This document shows positions 9,875 through 18,250 of a DNA stretch of 64,000 nucleotides, in pieces. The position numbers and the translations under genes were made by a program. A model generated the notes under the pieces. That model ran no database searches, was not told the DNA's origin, and worked only from the letters and a program-made list of their open reading frames with translations. Every line of letters begins with the position of its first letter. Within the stretch, counting starts at the first letter, position 1. Source of the DNA: Georgenia sp. M64 (GTDB taxonomy: Bacteria > Actinomycetota > Actinomycetes > Actinomycetales > Actinomycetaceae); the NCBI RefSeq assembly GCF_038049925.1, contig NZ_CP145809.1, forward strand, positions 992,001-1,056,000. The letters are read 5' to 3'.

Positions 9875-10557
9875 CCCCCGTTTGTATCGTGCCCGGCGCC
9901 CGCGCGCGACGCCGCCTCGCCGTTCACCGCCCCGAACACGAGCGTGCCGGCCAGTCGCAGCGTCAGCAGCGGCCGGCGGCGGGCGAGGTGGCCCAGCGGC
10001 CCCGCCGGGTTGAAGTCCCACGCCGAGCGCAGCCCGCCCACCCGGGCCGAGAGCCGGTGGGTCGCGCGGTGGTCCGCGCCGTCGAGGCGCTGCGCCGTCG
10101 CGAAGGACAGGCGGACCCGCCCGGGCAACCACCGCCGGGCGCGGGTCCGGACCCGGACGAGCGCCGAGGGCCCGTCCTCGGCGGCGGCCGGCCCGCTCGC
10201 AGGGACCGCCGCCGCCAGCGCCCCGAACGCGGCGAGCTCCTTGGGGATGCCCCACAGGGCGCGGGCTCCGTCGCGGGAGGCGGGCGAGTCCACCCAGATC
10301 TGGGTGACCGTGACCACGGGCCGCAGGCCGCAGCGGCCGAGGACGGCGACGACGAGCTCGTCGTAGGTCAGGTCACCGGGAGGTCCGTACCGGACCAGCG
10401 CGACGCCGGTGAGGAGCCTCCCGGCGAGGACCACCGGCCGACAGCCGGCCGGCGTCACCGGTCGGGCCGCCGGGGGCACCGTTGCTCGCGGGACGACGAC
10501 GAGCGAGAGCGCCGCGGACGCGGTGAGCGACCACGGCGCCGCCGGCCAGTCCCCCAT
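9871..10557 (-). CDS. Acetoacetate decarboxylase-like protein
   Basis: This 228-residue protein contains the acetoacetate-decarboxylase-family signature DGARALWGIPKELAAFG, in which the Lys of PKELA matches the Schiff-base lysine region. A VTQIWVDSP strand precedes it and a FNPAGPLGHLARR segment lies near the end. The substrate is not evident; related actinobacterial proteins are uncharacterised. The ATG has a GAGGAGG ribosome site. The gene begins 27 bases after tRNA-Leu on the same strand and overlaps the NUDIX start by 4 bases. Confidence 0.65.
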   Translation of the reverse strand: MGDWPAAPWSLTASAALSLVVVPRATVPPAARPVTPAGCRPVVLAGRLLTGVALVRYGPPGDLTYDELVVAVLGRCGLRPVVTVTQIWVDSPASRDGARALWGIPKELAAFGALAAAVPASGPAAAEDGPSALVRVRTRARRWLPGRVRLSFATAQRLDGADHRATHRLSARVGGLRSAWDFNPAGPLGHLARRRPLLTLRLAGTLVFGAVNGEAASRAGAGHDTNGG

Positions 10558-10584
10558 CCGTCCTCCTCGACCGAGGGTCGTCCG

Positions 10585-10666
10585 TGCGCGAGAGGGGACT
10601 CGAACCCCTACGCCCGAAGGCACCAGGACCTAAACCTGGCGCGGCTGCCAGTTACGCCACTCGCGC
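10585..10666 (-). tRNA. tRNA-Leu (anticodon UAG)
   Basis: The minus strand folds with a 7-bp acceptor stem (GCGCGAG/CTCGCGC), a TTTAGGT anticodon loop giving UAG, a long class II variable arm and a GGTTCGAGTCC T-loop. Discriminator A is at 10585 and CCA is not encoded. Confidence 0.93.
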
Positions 10667-10735
10667 TCGGCGGACAGCCTACGCGGGAGGAGGGACCGCT
10701 CCGGCACCGCGTGGCCGCCACCCGCGGCGGGCCGA

Positions 10736-11212
10736 TCAGCCGACGCCGAGCTCCTTGCGCAGCCGCGCGACGTGACCGGTGGCCTTGACGTTGTACTGGG
10801 CGAGGGTGACCGTCCCGTCCGGGCCGACCACGACGGTCGACCGGATGACGCCCACCGAGGTGCGCCCGTAGCTCGACTTCTCCCCCCAGGCGCCGTAGGC
10901 CTCGAGCACCTCGTGGTCGGGGTCGGACGCCAGGGGGAAGGGCAGCGACTCCTCCTCGGCGAAGCGGGCGAGCTTGGCGACGCGGTCGGGGGAGATCCCC
11001 ACCACCGCGTAGCCCGCGGACCGCAGCGCGGCGAGGGAGTCCCGGAAGTCGCAGGCCTCCTTGGTGCAGCCCGGGGTCGCCGCGGCCGGGTAGAAGTAGA
11101 CGACGACGCCGCGCTCGGTGCCGGCGCGGAGCTCGCCGAGGGCGACCTCGCTGCCGTCGGCCGTGGGGAGGCGGAAGTCCGGGGCGGTGTCGCCGGGGGC
11201 GAGACGGGGCAT
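10736..11212 (-). CDS. bcp: Thioredoxin-dependent peroxiredoxin (BCP type), copy 1
   Basis: This 158-residue peroxiredoxin reduces hydroperoxides using thiol electrons. The motif TPGCTKEACDFRD contains the peroxidatic Cys49 and the second Cys54, as in two-cysteine BCPs, and VVVYFYP and LAQYNVKATGHV complete the fold. It lies 35 bases downstream of a second BCP gene on the same strand, and the two proteins align along their whole length, so they look like a tandem duplication. Confidence 0.92.
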   Translation of the reverse strand: MPRLAPGDTAPDFRLPTADGSEVALGELRAGTERGVVVYFYPAAATPGCTKEACDFRDSLAALRSAGYAVVGISPDRVAKLARFAEEESLPFPLASDPDHEVLEAYGAWGEKSSYGRTSVGVIRSTVVVGPDGTVTLAQYNVKATGHVARLRKELGVG

Positions 11213-11247
11213 GGTGCGGCTCCTTGTGCGGGTCGGGCGGCGAGGGG

Positions 11248-11727
11248 TCAGCGGTCGAGGCCGAGATCGGCGCGCAGCGCCGCGACGTGGCCGTCCGGGT
11301 CGACGTCGTACTGCGCCAGCCGCAGCGTGCCGTCGGGCTCGACCACGAAGGTCGAGCGGTGCACGACCTCGCGGGTGACGCCGTTGCGGGTCACGGGCCC
11401 CCAGGTGCCGTAGGCCTCGGCGACGGCGTGGTCCCGGTCGGAGGCGAGGGGGAAGGTCAGCTGCTCCGCCGCGGCGAAGGACTCCAGGTCCTCGAGGGGG
11501 TCGGCCGAGAGTCCGACGACGGAGTAGCCGCCACCGCCGAGGGAGGCGAGGTTGTCGCGGAAGTCGCACGCCTCGGTGGTGCAGCCGGGCGTGGCGGCGC
11601 GGGGGTAGAAGTAGACGACCACGCCGCGCTCGCTGCCCCGGCGGAGCTCGGCGAGGGAGACCTGCCCGCCGCCGGCGGCGGGCAGGGTGAAGTCGGGCGC
11701 GGTCGTTCCGGGTTCGAGACGGCTCAT
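11248..11727 (-). CDS. bcp: Thioredoxin-dependent peroxiredoxin (BCP type), copy 2
   Basis: This 159-residue paralogue of the adjacent gene has the motif TPGCTTEACDFRD (Cys49, Cys54), VVVYFYPRAA and LAQYDVDPDGHVAAL. Both cysteines are kept, so both copies should be active. The middle differs more (a glycine-rich GGGGYSVVGLS and a TWGPVTRNG region), suggesting divergent substrate or partner use. A CAGGAT box lies 6 bases before the ATG. Confidence 0.92.
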   Translation of the reverse strand: MSRLEPGTTAPDFTLPAAGGGQVSLAELRRGSERGVVVYFYPRAATPGCTTEACDFRDNLASLGGGGYSVVGLSADPLEDLESFAAAEQLTFPLASDRDHAVAEAYGTWGPVTRNGVTREVVHRSTFVVEPDGTLRLAQYDVDPDGHVAALRADLGLDR

Positions 11728-11733
11728 GCGCCC

Positions 11734-11739
11734 ATCCTG
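11734..11739 (-). promoter_or_regulatory. Candidate leaderless -10 box of bcp copy 2 (CAGGAT)
   Basis: The hexamer keeps the key A2 and T6 bases and is 6 bases before the ATG. The same hexamer and spacing occur before the nitroreductase homologue at 45924. Confidence 0.4.
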
Positions 11740-11858
11740 TCATCGCCCGGCCGGGTCCTCCCGTCGGTGCGTCCGTCCACGGCCGGACCTGCGTCCCTCG
11801 CGCGGCGTCCGCTCGGCGCCTGTACTGGGACGAGGGGGTGAGAGCGGAGGGCAGTGAC

Positions 11859-12731
11859 ATGCTGGTCGTCATCGCCGGTGGCACGGGCCGGCTCGGGACC
11901 GCGGTGGCAGGCCGCCTGGTCGAGGCAGGTCACCGGGTGCGGGTGTTCAGCCGCGGGCTCACCCCGCGCGCACAGCTCGACCCGCGCGTGGAGGTGGCCG
12001 TGGCGGACGTGCGCGACCCGGCGAGCCTGCCGCCGGTCCTCGCCGGCGCCTCGGTGGTGGTCTCCGCGGTCCAGGGGTTCGTCGGCCGGGGCGGGGCCAC
12101 CCCGGCGAACACCGACCGGGACGGCAACGCCGCGCTCGTCGACGCGGCCCGGGCGGCCGGGGCGGACGTCGTCCTCGTCTCCCTGGTCAACGCCTCGCCC
12201 GACAGCCCCATGGAGCTGGCGCGCGCCAAGGCGGCCGCCGAGGAGCACCTCCGGCGCTCGGGGGTGCGGTGGACGATCGTGCGCTCGGACGCCTTCATCC
12301 AGGCGTGGGTCGCCCTGCTCGAGCAGACCTCGAAGGACGGCAGGCCCGTCGTGTTCGGCCGGGCCGACAACCCGGTGGCCTGGGTCGACGTCGAGGACGT
12401 CGCCGACGTCGTGACGGCGGCCGTGCTGGACGGTTCGCTGCGCGGGCGCACCCTCGACGTCTGTGGGCCCGAACGGCTCACGCTCGGCCAGCTCGCTCTG
12501 GCGGTCATGCGCCGGGGCGGTGTCGCGGGCAGGCCCCGGCGGGTGCCGCGCCCGGTGCTGTACGTCGCGGCCCGGACCGTGGGCGTGGCGAGGCCGGTGC
12601 TCGGCCGGCAGATGCGGGCGGCGCTCGCGATGGACGTGATGCCGCCCGCCGACGACTCCGTCACCCGCGCGGAGCTTCCCGGCCTCGCCGGGCGCGGGGT
12701 GAGCGACGTGCTGGGGCTCCGGCGCCGGTGA
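11859..12731 (+). CDS. NmrA/SDR-like NAD(P)-binding oxidoreductase
   Basis: This 290-residue protein has an N-terminal Rossmann motif VVIAGGTGRLGTAVA, then VFSRG, DVRDPASL, a VVSAVQG strand and a WTIVRSDAFI segment, as in atypical SDR/NmrA proteins that bind NAD(P) and modify sugars, quinones or nucleotide sugars. The substrate is unknown. A GGAGGG site 7 bases before the ATG decides the start; an in-frame GTG at 11838 would add seven residues. No close operon partner is seen. Confidence 0.82.
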   Translation: MLVVIAGGTGRLGTAVAGRLVEAGHRVRVFSRGLTPRAQLDPRVEVAVADVRDPASLPPVLAGASVVVSAVQGFVGRGGATPANTDRDGNAALVDAARAAGADVVLVSLVNASPDSPMELARAKAAAEEHLRRSGVRWTIVRSDAFIQAWVALLEQTSKDGRPVVFGRADNPVAWVDVEDVADVVTAAVLDGSLRGRTLDVCGPERLTLGQLALAVMRRGGVAGRPRRVPRPVLYVAARTVGVARPVLGRQMRAALAMDVMPPADDSVTRAELPGLAGRGVSDVLGLRRR

Positions 12732-12830
12732 GCCGTCGCGGTCGCGGACCTGTGCGCCATCTCACCCACCGGGACGCCGGCCCGGCTTGGGCCCTTCCCG
12801 AGGGGTGCGGTAATGTCTCATCCGCGCCAC

Positions 12831-12903
<73 letters not shown>

Positions 12904-12910
12904 CTCCTCG

Positions 12911-12945
12911 AAGGTCCTCGGCCCGCTCCGCGGGCCGGGGACCTT
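12911..12945 (+). terminator. Terminator after tRNA-Lys
   Basis: A 16-bp stem with one G-U pair (arms 12911-12926 and 12930-12945) and a 3-base loop begins 8 bases after the tRNA. It also faces the end of the convergent methyltransferase gene. Confidence 0.75.
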
Positions 12946-12957
12946 CCTCGTCCTGCG

Positions 12958-13551
12958 CTACCCGCGAAGGCGTAGCCGGTACCACCGCGGCGACGTCCTC
13001 GTCAGCGGCCACCCCAGACCTGTGGTCTCCGCGGCCTCGACGGAGACGGCCTCCCAGCCGGCGAACGCGGCCTCGACCTCCGCGCGCGTCACACCGCCGA
13101 CGACGGAGCGGATCGCGGTGGCCCCGAACGCGAGCATCAGCAGTGTCGCCCCCGGTTCGGCGAGCGCGGTGACCCCCCGCCCCTCGGCGAGACGGTCCTC
13201 GGCGCCCAGGCCCTGGAAGCAGCCGACGTCGAGGAAGAAGTCGAACGAGCCCAGGCGGTCCCGCGACAGGTCCGTCACGTCGCCGACGACGAACGTGGCG
13301 TCCAGGCCCCGCCCGCGCGCCGCGTCGATCGCCCGTGGGACGTCGTCGACACCCACGAGCTGCCACCCGCGCGCCAGAAGGGCGGGAGCGTACTGGCCCC
13401 GGCCGCAGCCGAGGTCGAGCGCCCGGCCGGGTGGGTGGGGCCGTTCGGCGACCTCCCGCTCCAGCAGGGCCTCGATGCCGGCGCGGGCGGCCCGGCCGTG
13501 GCGTTCCCACGGGGTGAGCCCGAGGAGGTACGAGAGCGAGTATCTCCGCAT
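12958..13551 (-). CDS. SAM-dependent class I methyltransferase
   Basis: This 197-residue protein has SAM-binding motif I ALDLGCGRGQYA, the acidic end of beta-2 in LVGVDDVPRAI, and FDFFLDVGCFQGL at motif IV. The substrate is unknown; the small single-domain form fits many Methyltransf_11-type enzymes. The start at 13551 (MRRYSLSYLLGLTPWERHG) has a GAGGTGAGG site; a further in-frame ATG at 13596 gives a less plausible extension. Confidence 0.82.
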   Translation of the reverse strand: MRRYSLSYLLGLTPWERHGRAARAGIEALLEREVAERPHPPGRALDLGCGRGQYAPALLARGWQLVGVDDVPRAIDAARGRGLDATFVVGDVTDLSRDRLGSFDFFLDVGCFQGLGAEDRLAEGRGVTALAEPGATLLMLAFGATAIRSVVGGVTRAEVEAAFAGWEAVSVEAAETTGLGWPLTRTSPRWYRLRLRG

Positions 13552-13651
13552 CCGCCTCACCTCTCGTCGGTGCGCCGCGTCCCGGCCACAAGACATCGTC
13601 AGCCCTGCCCGCGACGCGCGTCCAGGGCCGCGCCGCCGGTGGCCCTCACGG

Positions 13652-14270
13652 TTGAAGGGCCTCGTGGCGTACGCCGCCGCCGGCGGGCACCTCGTCCTGG
13701 GCCGCGCACGGGCTACGCCGACCCCGAGGCGCGGGCGCGGACGGAGGCCAAGCCGGGGTGCCTCGCCGACGCCGCGGGGTGCGCTACCAGGAGTTCGCGA
13801 ACCTCGCCGAGCCGCTGCCGGTCCAGGGCACCGACGGGCTGGCCCTGCCGGCCGGGGCCCGCGCCACCGGGTGGGCCGACGCGCTGCTGCTCGGCGGGGC
13901 CGAGATCCTCGCCCGGTACGACCACCCCCACCACGGCGCGTACCCCGCCGCGGTCACCGCCGCGCACGGCTCCGGACGGATCATCACCGTCGGCACGGTC
14001 CCGGACGACGTGTTCGCCCGGGCGCTGGTCGACATGGCCCCCGGCGGGGGAGGACCCGTGGCGCGCCCTGGTCGCCGGGTCGGTGACGGTCCTGTCCGGC
14101 ACCAACGGCGCGGGCGCGCGGGTGCGGTTCGTCCACGACTGGTCGTGGGAGCCGACGTCGGTCACCGTGCCGACCGCCGTGCGGGACGTCCTCGCGGGGA
14201 CGTCGAGCGACGCCGGCGGCGAGGTCGAGCTCGGCCCCTGGGACGTCCGGGCGCTCGTCGAGGAGCGAGC
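13652..14270 (+). pseudogene. GH42 beta-galactosidase, C-terminal remnant with frameshifts
   Basis: Three reading frames must be joined to read a continuous GH42 C-terminus: VAYAAAGGHLVLG (13664-13702), GYADPEARARTEAKPG (from about 13711), then GVRYQEFANLAEPLPVQG through GRIITVGTVPDDVFARAL (13776-14040), then VRFVHDWSWEP to LGPWDVRALVEE (to about 14265). Shifts lie near 13703, at a G4 run near 13776 and at a G5 run near 14047. The catalytic N-terminal domain (about 450 codons) is absent and no stop codon is kept. This is a dead gene, not a simple sequencing error. Confidence 0.72.
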
Positions 14271-14317
14271 CGGCGGGCCCGGAGCCCGCGTGGCTCCCGG
14301 CCCGTGCCCGGGGTCCG

Positions 14318-14628
14318 TCAGCCCGCCCAGGCCTCGACGCGGGTCCCGCCGGTCGTGCGCGTCCGGGCGGAGTCCTCCACGGCGAGGGCGAGCATGTGGT
14401 CCTGGAGCCCGCCGGCGAGCGGGTACGGGGCCGGCCCCTCGCCGCGTCCCCACCGGGCGGCCTCGACGAGGATCGCCGCGACGGCGAGGTCGTCCTCGGA
14501 CAGCCGTGCGCCGAGGAACGAGTTGCGCCACCGCACCTGGCCGTCCACCGAGATGTGGTCGAGGTCGAGGGCCCTCGAGGTTGAGGTCGGTGCCGACCAC
14601 TCGGCGCAGGAGTGCGGACTCCACCGGG
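14318..14628 (-). pseudogene. Gfo/Idh/MocA oxidoreductase, C-terminal remnant
   Basis: The reading SVDGQVRWRNSFLGARLSED through AILVEAARWGRGEGPAPYPL to QDHMLALAVEDSART and VEAWAG matches the C-terminus of sugar Gfo/Idh/MocA dehydrogenases and ends at a natural TGA (14318-14320). Just upstream, VESALLRRVVGTDLN continues the same family but in another frame, with a shift near 14570. The NAD-binding N-terminus is missing. It abuts an aldo/keto reductase head, so a deletion probably fused the two. Confidence 0.62.
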
Positions 14629-14649
14629 GTGCGGGGGTCGGCCAGCCGT

Positions 14650-14826
14650 ACTGGAGGTGTCGAGGAAGTTCACCGGCCCGGCGAGCGCGCGTCGGAGCGT
14701 CTCCCGGGCGCGGTCCGCCGGCACCTCGTAGCCGTAGATCGCCGGTGAGCTGCCCAGGGCGCTGGCCCCGACGGAGACCTCGGTGACCGCGAGGTCCGTC
14801 CTACCCAGTGTGCGGGTCGTCAACAT
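14650..14826 (-). pseudogene. Aldo/keto reductase, N-terminal remnant
   Basis: From an ATG at 14826 the frame reads LTTRTLGRTDLAVTEVSVG, then SPAIYGYEV and RRALAGPVNFLDTS, the standard first two strands of an aldo/keto reductase. After FLDTS, where the catalytic Asp and YG.G motif should continue, similarity ends and the frame enters the Gfo/Idh remnant out of register. About 58 of the usual 300 or so codons remain. Confidence 0.62.
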
Positions 14827-14841
14827 CGCCCCAGGCCAGTG

Positions 14842-14884
14842 CGACGAGGCCCGCCCGGCCGTGGTGGCCGGGCGGGCCTCGTCG
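14842..14884 (-). terminator. Terminator of the subtilase gene
   Basis: A perfect 19-bp stem (14842-14860 with 14866-14884) and a 5-base loop starts 10 bases after the protease stop. It separates the protease from the pseudogene cluster. Confidence 0.78.
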
Positions 14885-14893
14885 GCCGTGGAG

Positions 14894-16330
14894 CTACCTC
14901 CTGGGTCCACCCTTGGTGCGGGCGGGCTCAGGGGCGGTGTCCGTCGTCGCCGTCGTGAACGCGGCGTCGAGCGCGGCGGGGACGTCGACGACGCCCGACC
15001 CACTCGCGTCGACGCCCCAGGCGATGGTGCGCAGGCCACCGAGGTTGGGGTCGAAGACCTCCCGCTCGCCGGCGGGCAGCGCGGTCGCCGTCTCCTCGAG
15101 GATGCGCTCGGCGTCGGCCTGGGCCAGGGCCGGATTGCGCTCGGCCATGAGTGCGACGGCGCCCGCGACGTGCGGCGACGCCATGGACGTACCGCCGAGG
15201 AAGTAGTAGCTCTGCTTGGCGTTGAGCTGGTAGGGCCCGACGATCCACGAGCCGGGGGCGGCGACGTCGAGGTCCTGGCCGGCGAGCTCGCGGGAGGAGA
15301 ACTCGGCGATGTAGGCGGTCTCGGCCACGGCGCCCTCGGCGACGTCGACGCCTGTCCACCACGAGGTGTCCACCGGCGCCTGCCACTCCCCGGTCCAGCC
15401 GTTGGCGGCCACGGAGATGACCGGCTCGTACGCGCCGGGGTAGCCCATGCCGGCCTCGCCGGAGTTGCCGGCCGAGGCGACGATGAGCACGCCGGCCTCG
15501 ACCGCGCGGTCGATGGCGGCCGTGCTCAGCGCGTCGTTCGTGGGACCGCCGAGGGACATGTTGATGACGACGGGCGCGTCGCCGAGGACGCCGCTCTCCT
15601 TGAGGTCGGTGACGTAGTCGATGCCCGCCGCCACGACCGAGGACCAGCCCGAGCCGTTCTGGTTGAGCACCTTGACCGGGATGACCGTGGCCTCGGGCGC
15701 GACGCCGGCGATGGCCGTGCCGTTCATGTTGTAGCCGAGGATCGTGCTGGTCACGTGCGTGCCGTGGCCGTTCTGGTCCACCGACCACTTGTTCGGCTGG
15801 TAGGAGATCGAGCCCCGCTCCCCGCCGCCGCCGCCGATGGCGACGCCGAGCTCCTCCGCGATGCGCTCCTCGCCGAAGTACGCCGGCCACGAGCTGTGCA
15901 GCCCGGTGTCGAGGACCGCCACGTAGACGCCCGCTCCCGTCTCGGCGACCTCGCGGGCCTGGGTCGCGACGTCCTGGACGTCGATCTGGTCGGTGTGCCA
16001 GGTGGCCAGGCCGTCCTCGAGGGTGGAGGTGAACGGGCTGGAGGCCACCGGCTTGCCGATGACCTCGACGTCCTTGTTCACCGCCTCGACGTAGGGCAGC
16101 CGGCCGATCCCGGCGACGGCGGAGGCGGGCGCGCGCATCGTCAGCGCGTCGATCTCGGGGTACTGCTCGTTGACCGCGCCGTACGCGGAGAGCTCGGCGA
16201 GGATCGCGGGGGTGATGTCGGTGGAGAGCACGACGTTTACGCCCACGTCGTTGCCGGCGGCCTGGGCGACCGGGACGGTCGCGAGGGTCAGGGCGGCAAG
16301 GGCGGAGAGTCCGGTGACGGCACGGCGCAT
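14894..16330 (-). CDS. Secreted S8 family serine peptidase (subtilisin-like)
   Basis: This 478-residue exported protease begins with a signal peptide (MRRAVTGLSALAALTLATVP, cleavage near AQA-A). A short inhibitor-like prodomain follows (about 30-110). The catalytic triad is complete: Asp141 in VAVLDTGL, His189 in GHGTHV and Ser382 in GGTSMASPHVAG, with oxyanion Asn289 in SAGNSG. A possible C-terminal tail after residue 430 is Ala/Thr-rich and carries no LPXTG motif, so the enzyme is probably released. A GAGGAAG site precedes the ATG. Substrates are not evident from context. Confidence 0.93.
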   Translation of the reverse strand: MRRAVTGLSALAALTLATVPVAQAAGNDVGVNVVLSTDITPAILAELSAYGAVNEQYPEIDALTMRAPASAVAGIGRLPYVEAVNKDVEVIGKPVASSPFTSTLEDGLATWHTDQIDVQDVATQAREVAETGAGVYVAVLDTGLHSSWPAYFGEERIAEELGVAIGGGGGERGSISYQPNKWSVDQNGHGTHVTSTILGYNMNGTAIAGVAPEATVIPVKVLNQNGSGWSSVVAAGIDYVTDLKESGVLGDAPVVINMSLGGPTNDALSTAAIDRAVEAGVLIVASAGNSGEAGMGYPGAYEPVISVAANGWTGEWQAPVDTSWWTGVDVAEGAVAETAYIAEFSSRELAGQDLDVAAPGSWIVGPYQLNAKQSYYFLGGTSMASPHVAGAVALMAERNPALAQADAERILEETATALPAGEREVFDPNLGGLRTIAWGVDASGSGVVDVPAALDAAFTTATTDTAPEPARTKGGPRR

Positions 16331-16459
16331 GGAGCGACTTCTTCCTCTAGGTGCTCGGGCGACCCGCCCCGGGGGCAGGGGGAGGGGCCTGGTGCTCAGA
16401 GCCTAGGGGTGCCCGCTCCCCGTGCGGGGGACGACGGGCCGGTGACCTGCGGTTGTCCG

Positions 16460-16477
16460 CGGGGCGGCCACGCCCCG
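16460..16477 (-). terminator. Short hairpin after metI
   Basis: A 7-bp GC stem with a 4-base loop begins 12 bases after the metI stop. It is a plausible but weak terminator for the metQNI operon. Confidence 0.4.
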
Positions 16478-16489
16478 GCTGCTGCGTGG

Positions 16490-17152
16490 CTACCGGCGCA
16501 GGACCTTGCGCGCGAGGTGGTTGCCCAGGAACTGCACCGCCTGGACGAGGGCGACGATGACGAGCACCGTGATGTAGGTGACGCCCCAGTCGAAGCGCTG
16601 GTAGCCGTAGGTGAGCGCGAAGTTGCCCAGCCCGCCGCCGCCGACGATGCCGGCCAGGGCGGACATGTCCACGACGGCGACGAAGAGGAACGTGTAGCCC
16701 AGGATCAGCGGGGCGAGCGCCTCCGGGATGATCACGGTGAGGATGATCCGGACGGGTGAGGCGCCCATGGACCGGGCCGCCTCGATGACGCCCGGGTCGA
16801 GGGCCACGAGGTTCTGCTCGACGAGGCGGGAGGTGGCGAACGCCGCCATGATCGCCGCGGGCACGATGAAGGCGTCGGTGCCGATGCGCGAGCCCACCAG
16901 GGCCAGGGTGAGCGGTCCGACGGCCGTGAGGAAGATGATGAACGGGATCGGCCGGACGAAGTTGACCAGGACGTTGAGCGCCGCGAAGACGTACCGGTTC
17001 GCGAGCAGCCCGCCGCGGCGGGTGGTGTAGAGGACCAGGCCCAGCACCAGGCCGATCGCGCCGCCGATGCCCATCGCGAGGGCGACGATGTACAGCGTCT
17101 GCCAGAACGCCTCGAGGAAGAGGTCCCAGTCGGCCGCCCAGTCGAACTTCAT
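16490..17152 (-). CDS. metI: Methionine ABC transporter permease
   Basis: This 220-residue inner-membrane permease has five predicted helices and the EAA loop region EAARSMGASPVRIIL, which docks on MetN. NFVRPIPFIIFL and GGGGLGNFALTYGY are characteristic of MetI. The ATG overlaps the metN stop by 4 bases (ATGA). Together with MetN and MetQ it imports D/L-methionine. Confidence 0.93.
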   Translation of the reverse strand: MKFDWAADWDLFLEAFWQTLYIVALAMGIGGAIGLVLGLVLYTTRRGGLLANRYVFAALNVLVNFVRPIPFIIFLTAVGPLTLALVGSRIGTDAFIVPAAIMAAFATSRLVEQNLVALDPGVIEAARSMGASPVRIILTVIIPEALAPLILGYTFLFVAVVDMSALAGIVGGGGLGNFALTYGYQRFDWGVTYITVLVIVALVQAVQFLGNHLARKVLRR

Positions 17153-18192
17153 CGTGTGGCCTCCAGCTCGGGGTACTCCTGGACGGTGGTGAAGTGCCGC
17201 AGCTCCGCCAGCGCGGCCCCGATCGCGGCGGGCTCGCCGGTCAGGGCCAGGGTGAGGGAGCCGAAGGGGCGCTCGCCGATCTCGGTGATGCCGCCGTAGA
17301 CGATGGCCCCGTCGACGGCGTTGACGGCGAGGGTGCGCATGATCTGCGCGCTCGAGCCGTGGTCCTCCTGCACCCCCACCGTCACCAGCGTGCCGGGGTG
17401 GCTGGCCGCGAGCCGGGCCAGGACCTCGGGGGTGGGCCGGTCGCGCAGCGAGGTCCCCACGAACCGCCGGGTGGCCTCCTGCGTGGGGTGGGAGAAGACG
17501 TCGTAGACGCTGCCCAGCTCGACGACGCGGCCGCCCTCCATGACCGCGACCCGGTCGCACAGGTACTTCACGACGTCCATCTCGTGGGTGATGACGACGA
17601 TGGTGACGCCGAGCTCGGCGTTGACCCGCCGGAGCAGGGACAGCACGTCCCGGGTGGTCTCGGGGTCCAGCGCCGACGTCGACTCGTCGGCGAGGAGGAT
17701 CTTGGGGCTGCTGGCCAGCGCGCGGGCGATGCCGACCCGCTGCTTCTGCCCGCCCGAGAGCTCGGCCGGCCGGGCCCCCGCCTTGTCGGCCAGGCCGACG
17801 AAGCGCAGGAGCTCGGCCACGCGCTCGCGGCGCCGGTCCTTGTCCCACCCGGCGACCCGGAGCGGGTAGGCGATGTTCTCCGCGACGGACTTGGCGGAGA
17901 AGAGGTTGAACTGCTGGAAGATCATGCCGATGTCGGCACGGACCGGCCGCAGCTGCTTCTCCGTCATCGCCGAGACCGTCCGGCCGTCGACGACGACGGT
18001 GCCCGCCGTCGCCCGTTCGAGCCCGTTGACGAGCCGGACCAGCGTGGACTTCCCGGCGCCCGAGTAGCCGATGACGCCGAAGATCTCGCCCTGCGCGATC
18101 TCCAGGGTGACGTCCTCGACGGCGCGGACCGCCCCCGGGCCGTCGCCGAAGACCTTGTGCACGCCGTCGAGCCGGATGATGGGGGAGCTCAT
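17149..18192 (-). CDS. metN: Methionine ABC transporter ATP-binding protein
   Basis: This 347-residue ATPase has Walker A GYSGAGKST, signature ELSGGQKQRVGIARAL, Walker B ILLADEST and the switch His in VVITHEMD. A C-terminal NIL domain (about residues 265-345) senses methionine and inhibits transport in the family. It lies between metQ (58 bases upstream) and metI (4-base overlap). Confidence 0.95.
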   Translation of the reverse strand: MSSPIIRLDGVHKVFGDGPGAVRAVEDVTLEIAQGEIFGVIGYSGAGKSTLVRLVNGLERATAGTVVVDGRTVSAMTEKQLRPVRADIGMIFQQFNLFSAKSVAENIAYPLRVAGWDKDRRRERVAELLRFVGLADKAGARPAELSGGQKQRVGIARALASSPKILLADESTSALDPETTRDVLSLLRRVNAELGVTIVVITHEMDVVKYLCDRVAVMEGGRVVELGSVYDVFSHPTQEATRRFVGTSLRDRPTPEVLARLAASHPGTLVTVGVQEDHGSSAQIMRTLAVNAVDGAIVYGGITEIGERPFGSLTLALTGEPAAIGAALAELRHFTTVQEYPELEATR

Positions 18193-18250
18193 GGGGCCAT
18201 CATCGCGGGCCGTGCCCGGCGCCGCCCGGCGGCACCGGGCACGTGCGCGC

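Noticed and set aside
14826-14893. The aldo/keto reductase head considered as a functional small gene
   Set aside because: The catalytic Asp-Tyr-Lys-His residues of the family all lie in the missing part, so the fragment cannot be an active reductase.
13984-15039. A 351-codon minus-strand ORF running from the aldo/keto reductase start through the pseudogene cluster
   Set aside because: Only about 58 codons after the ATG at 14826 resemble a protein family. The rest passes through other genes' remnants in the wrong frame.
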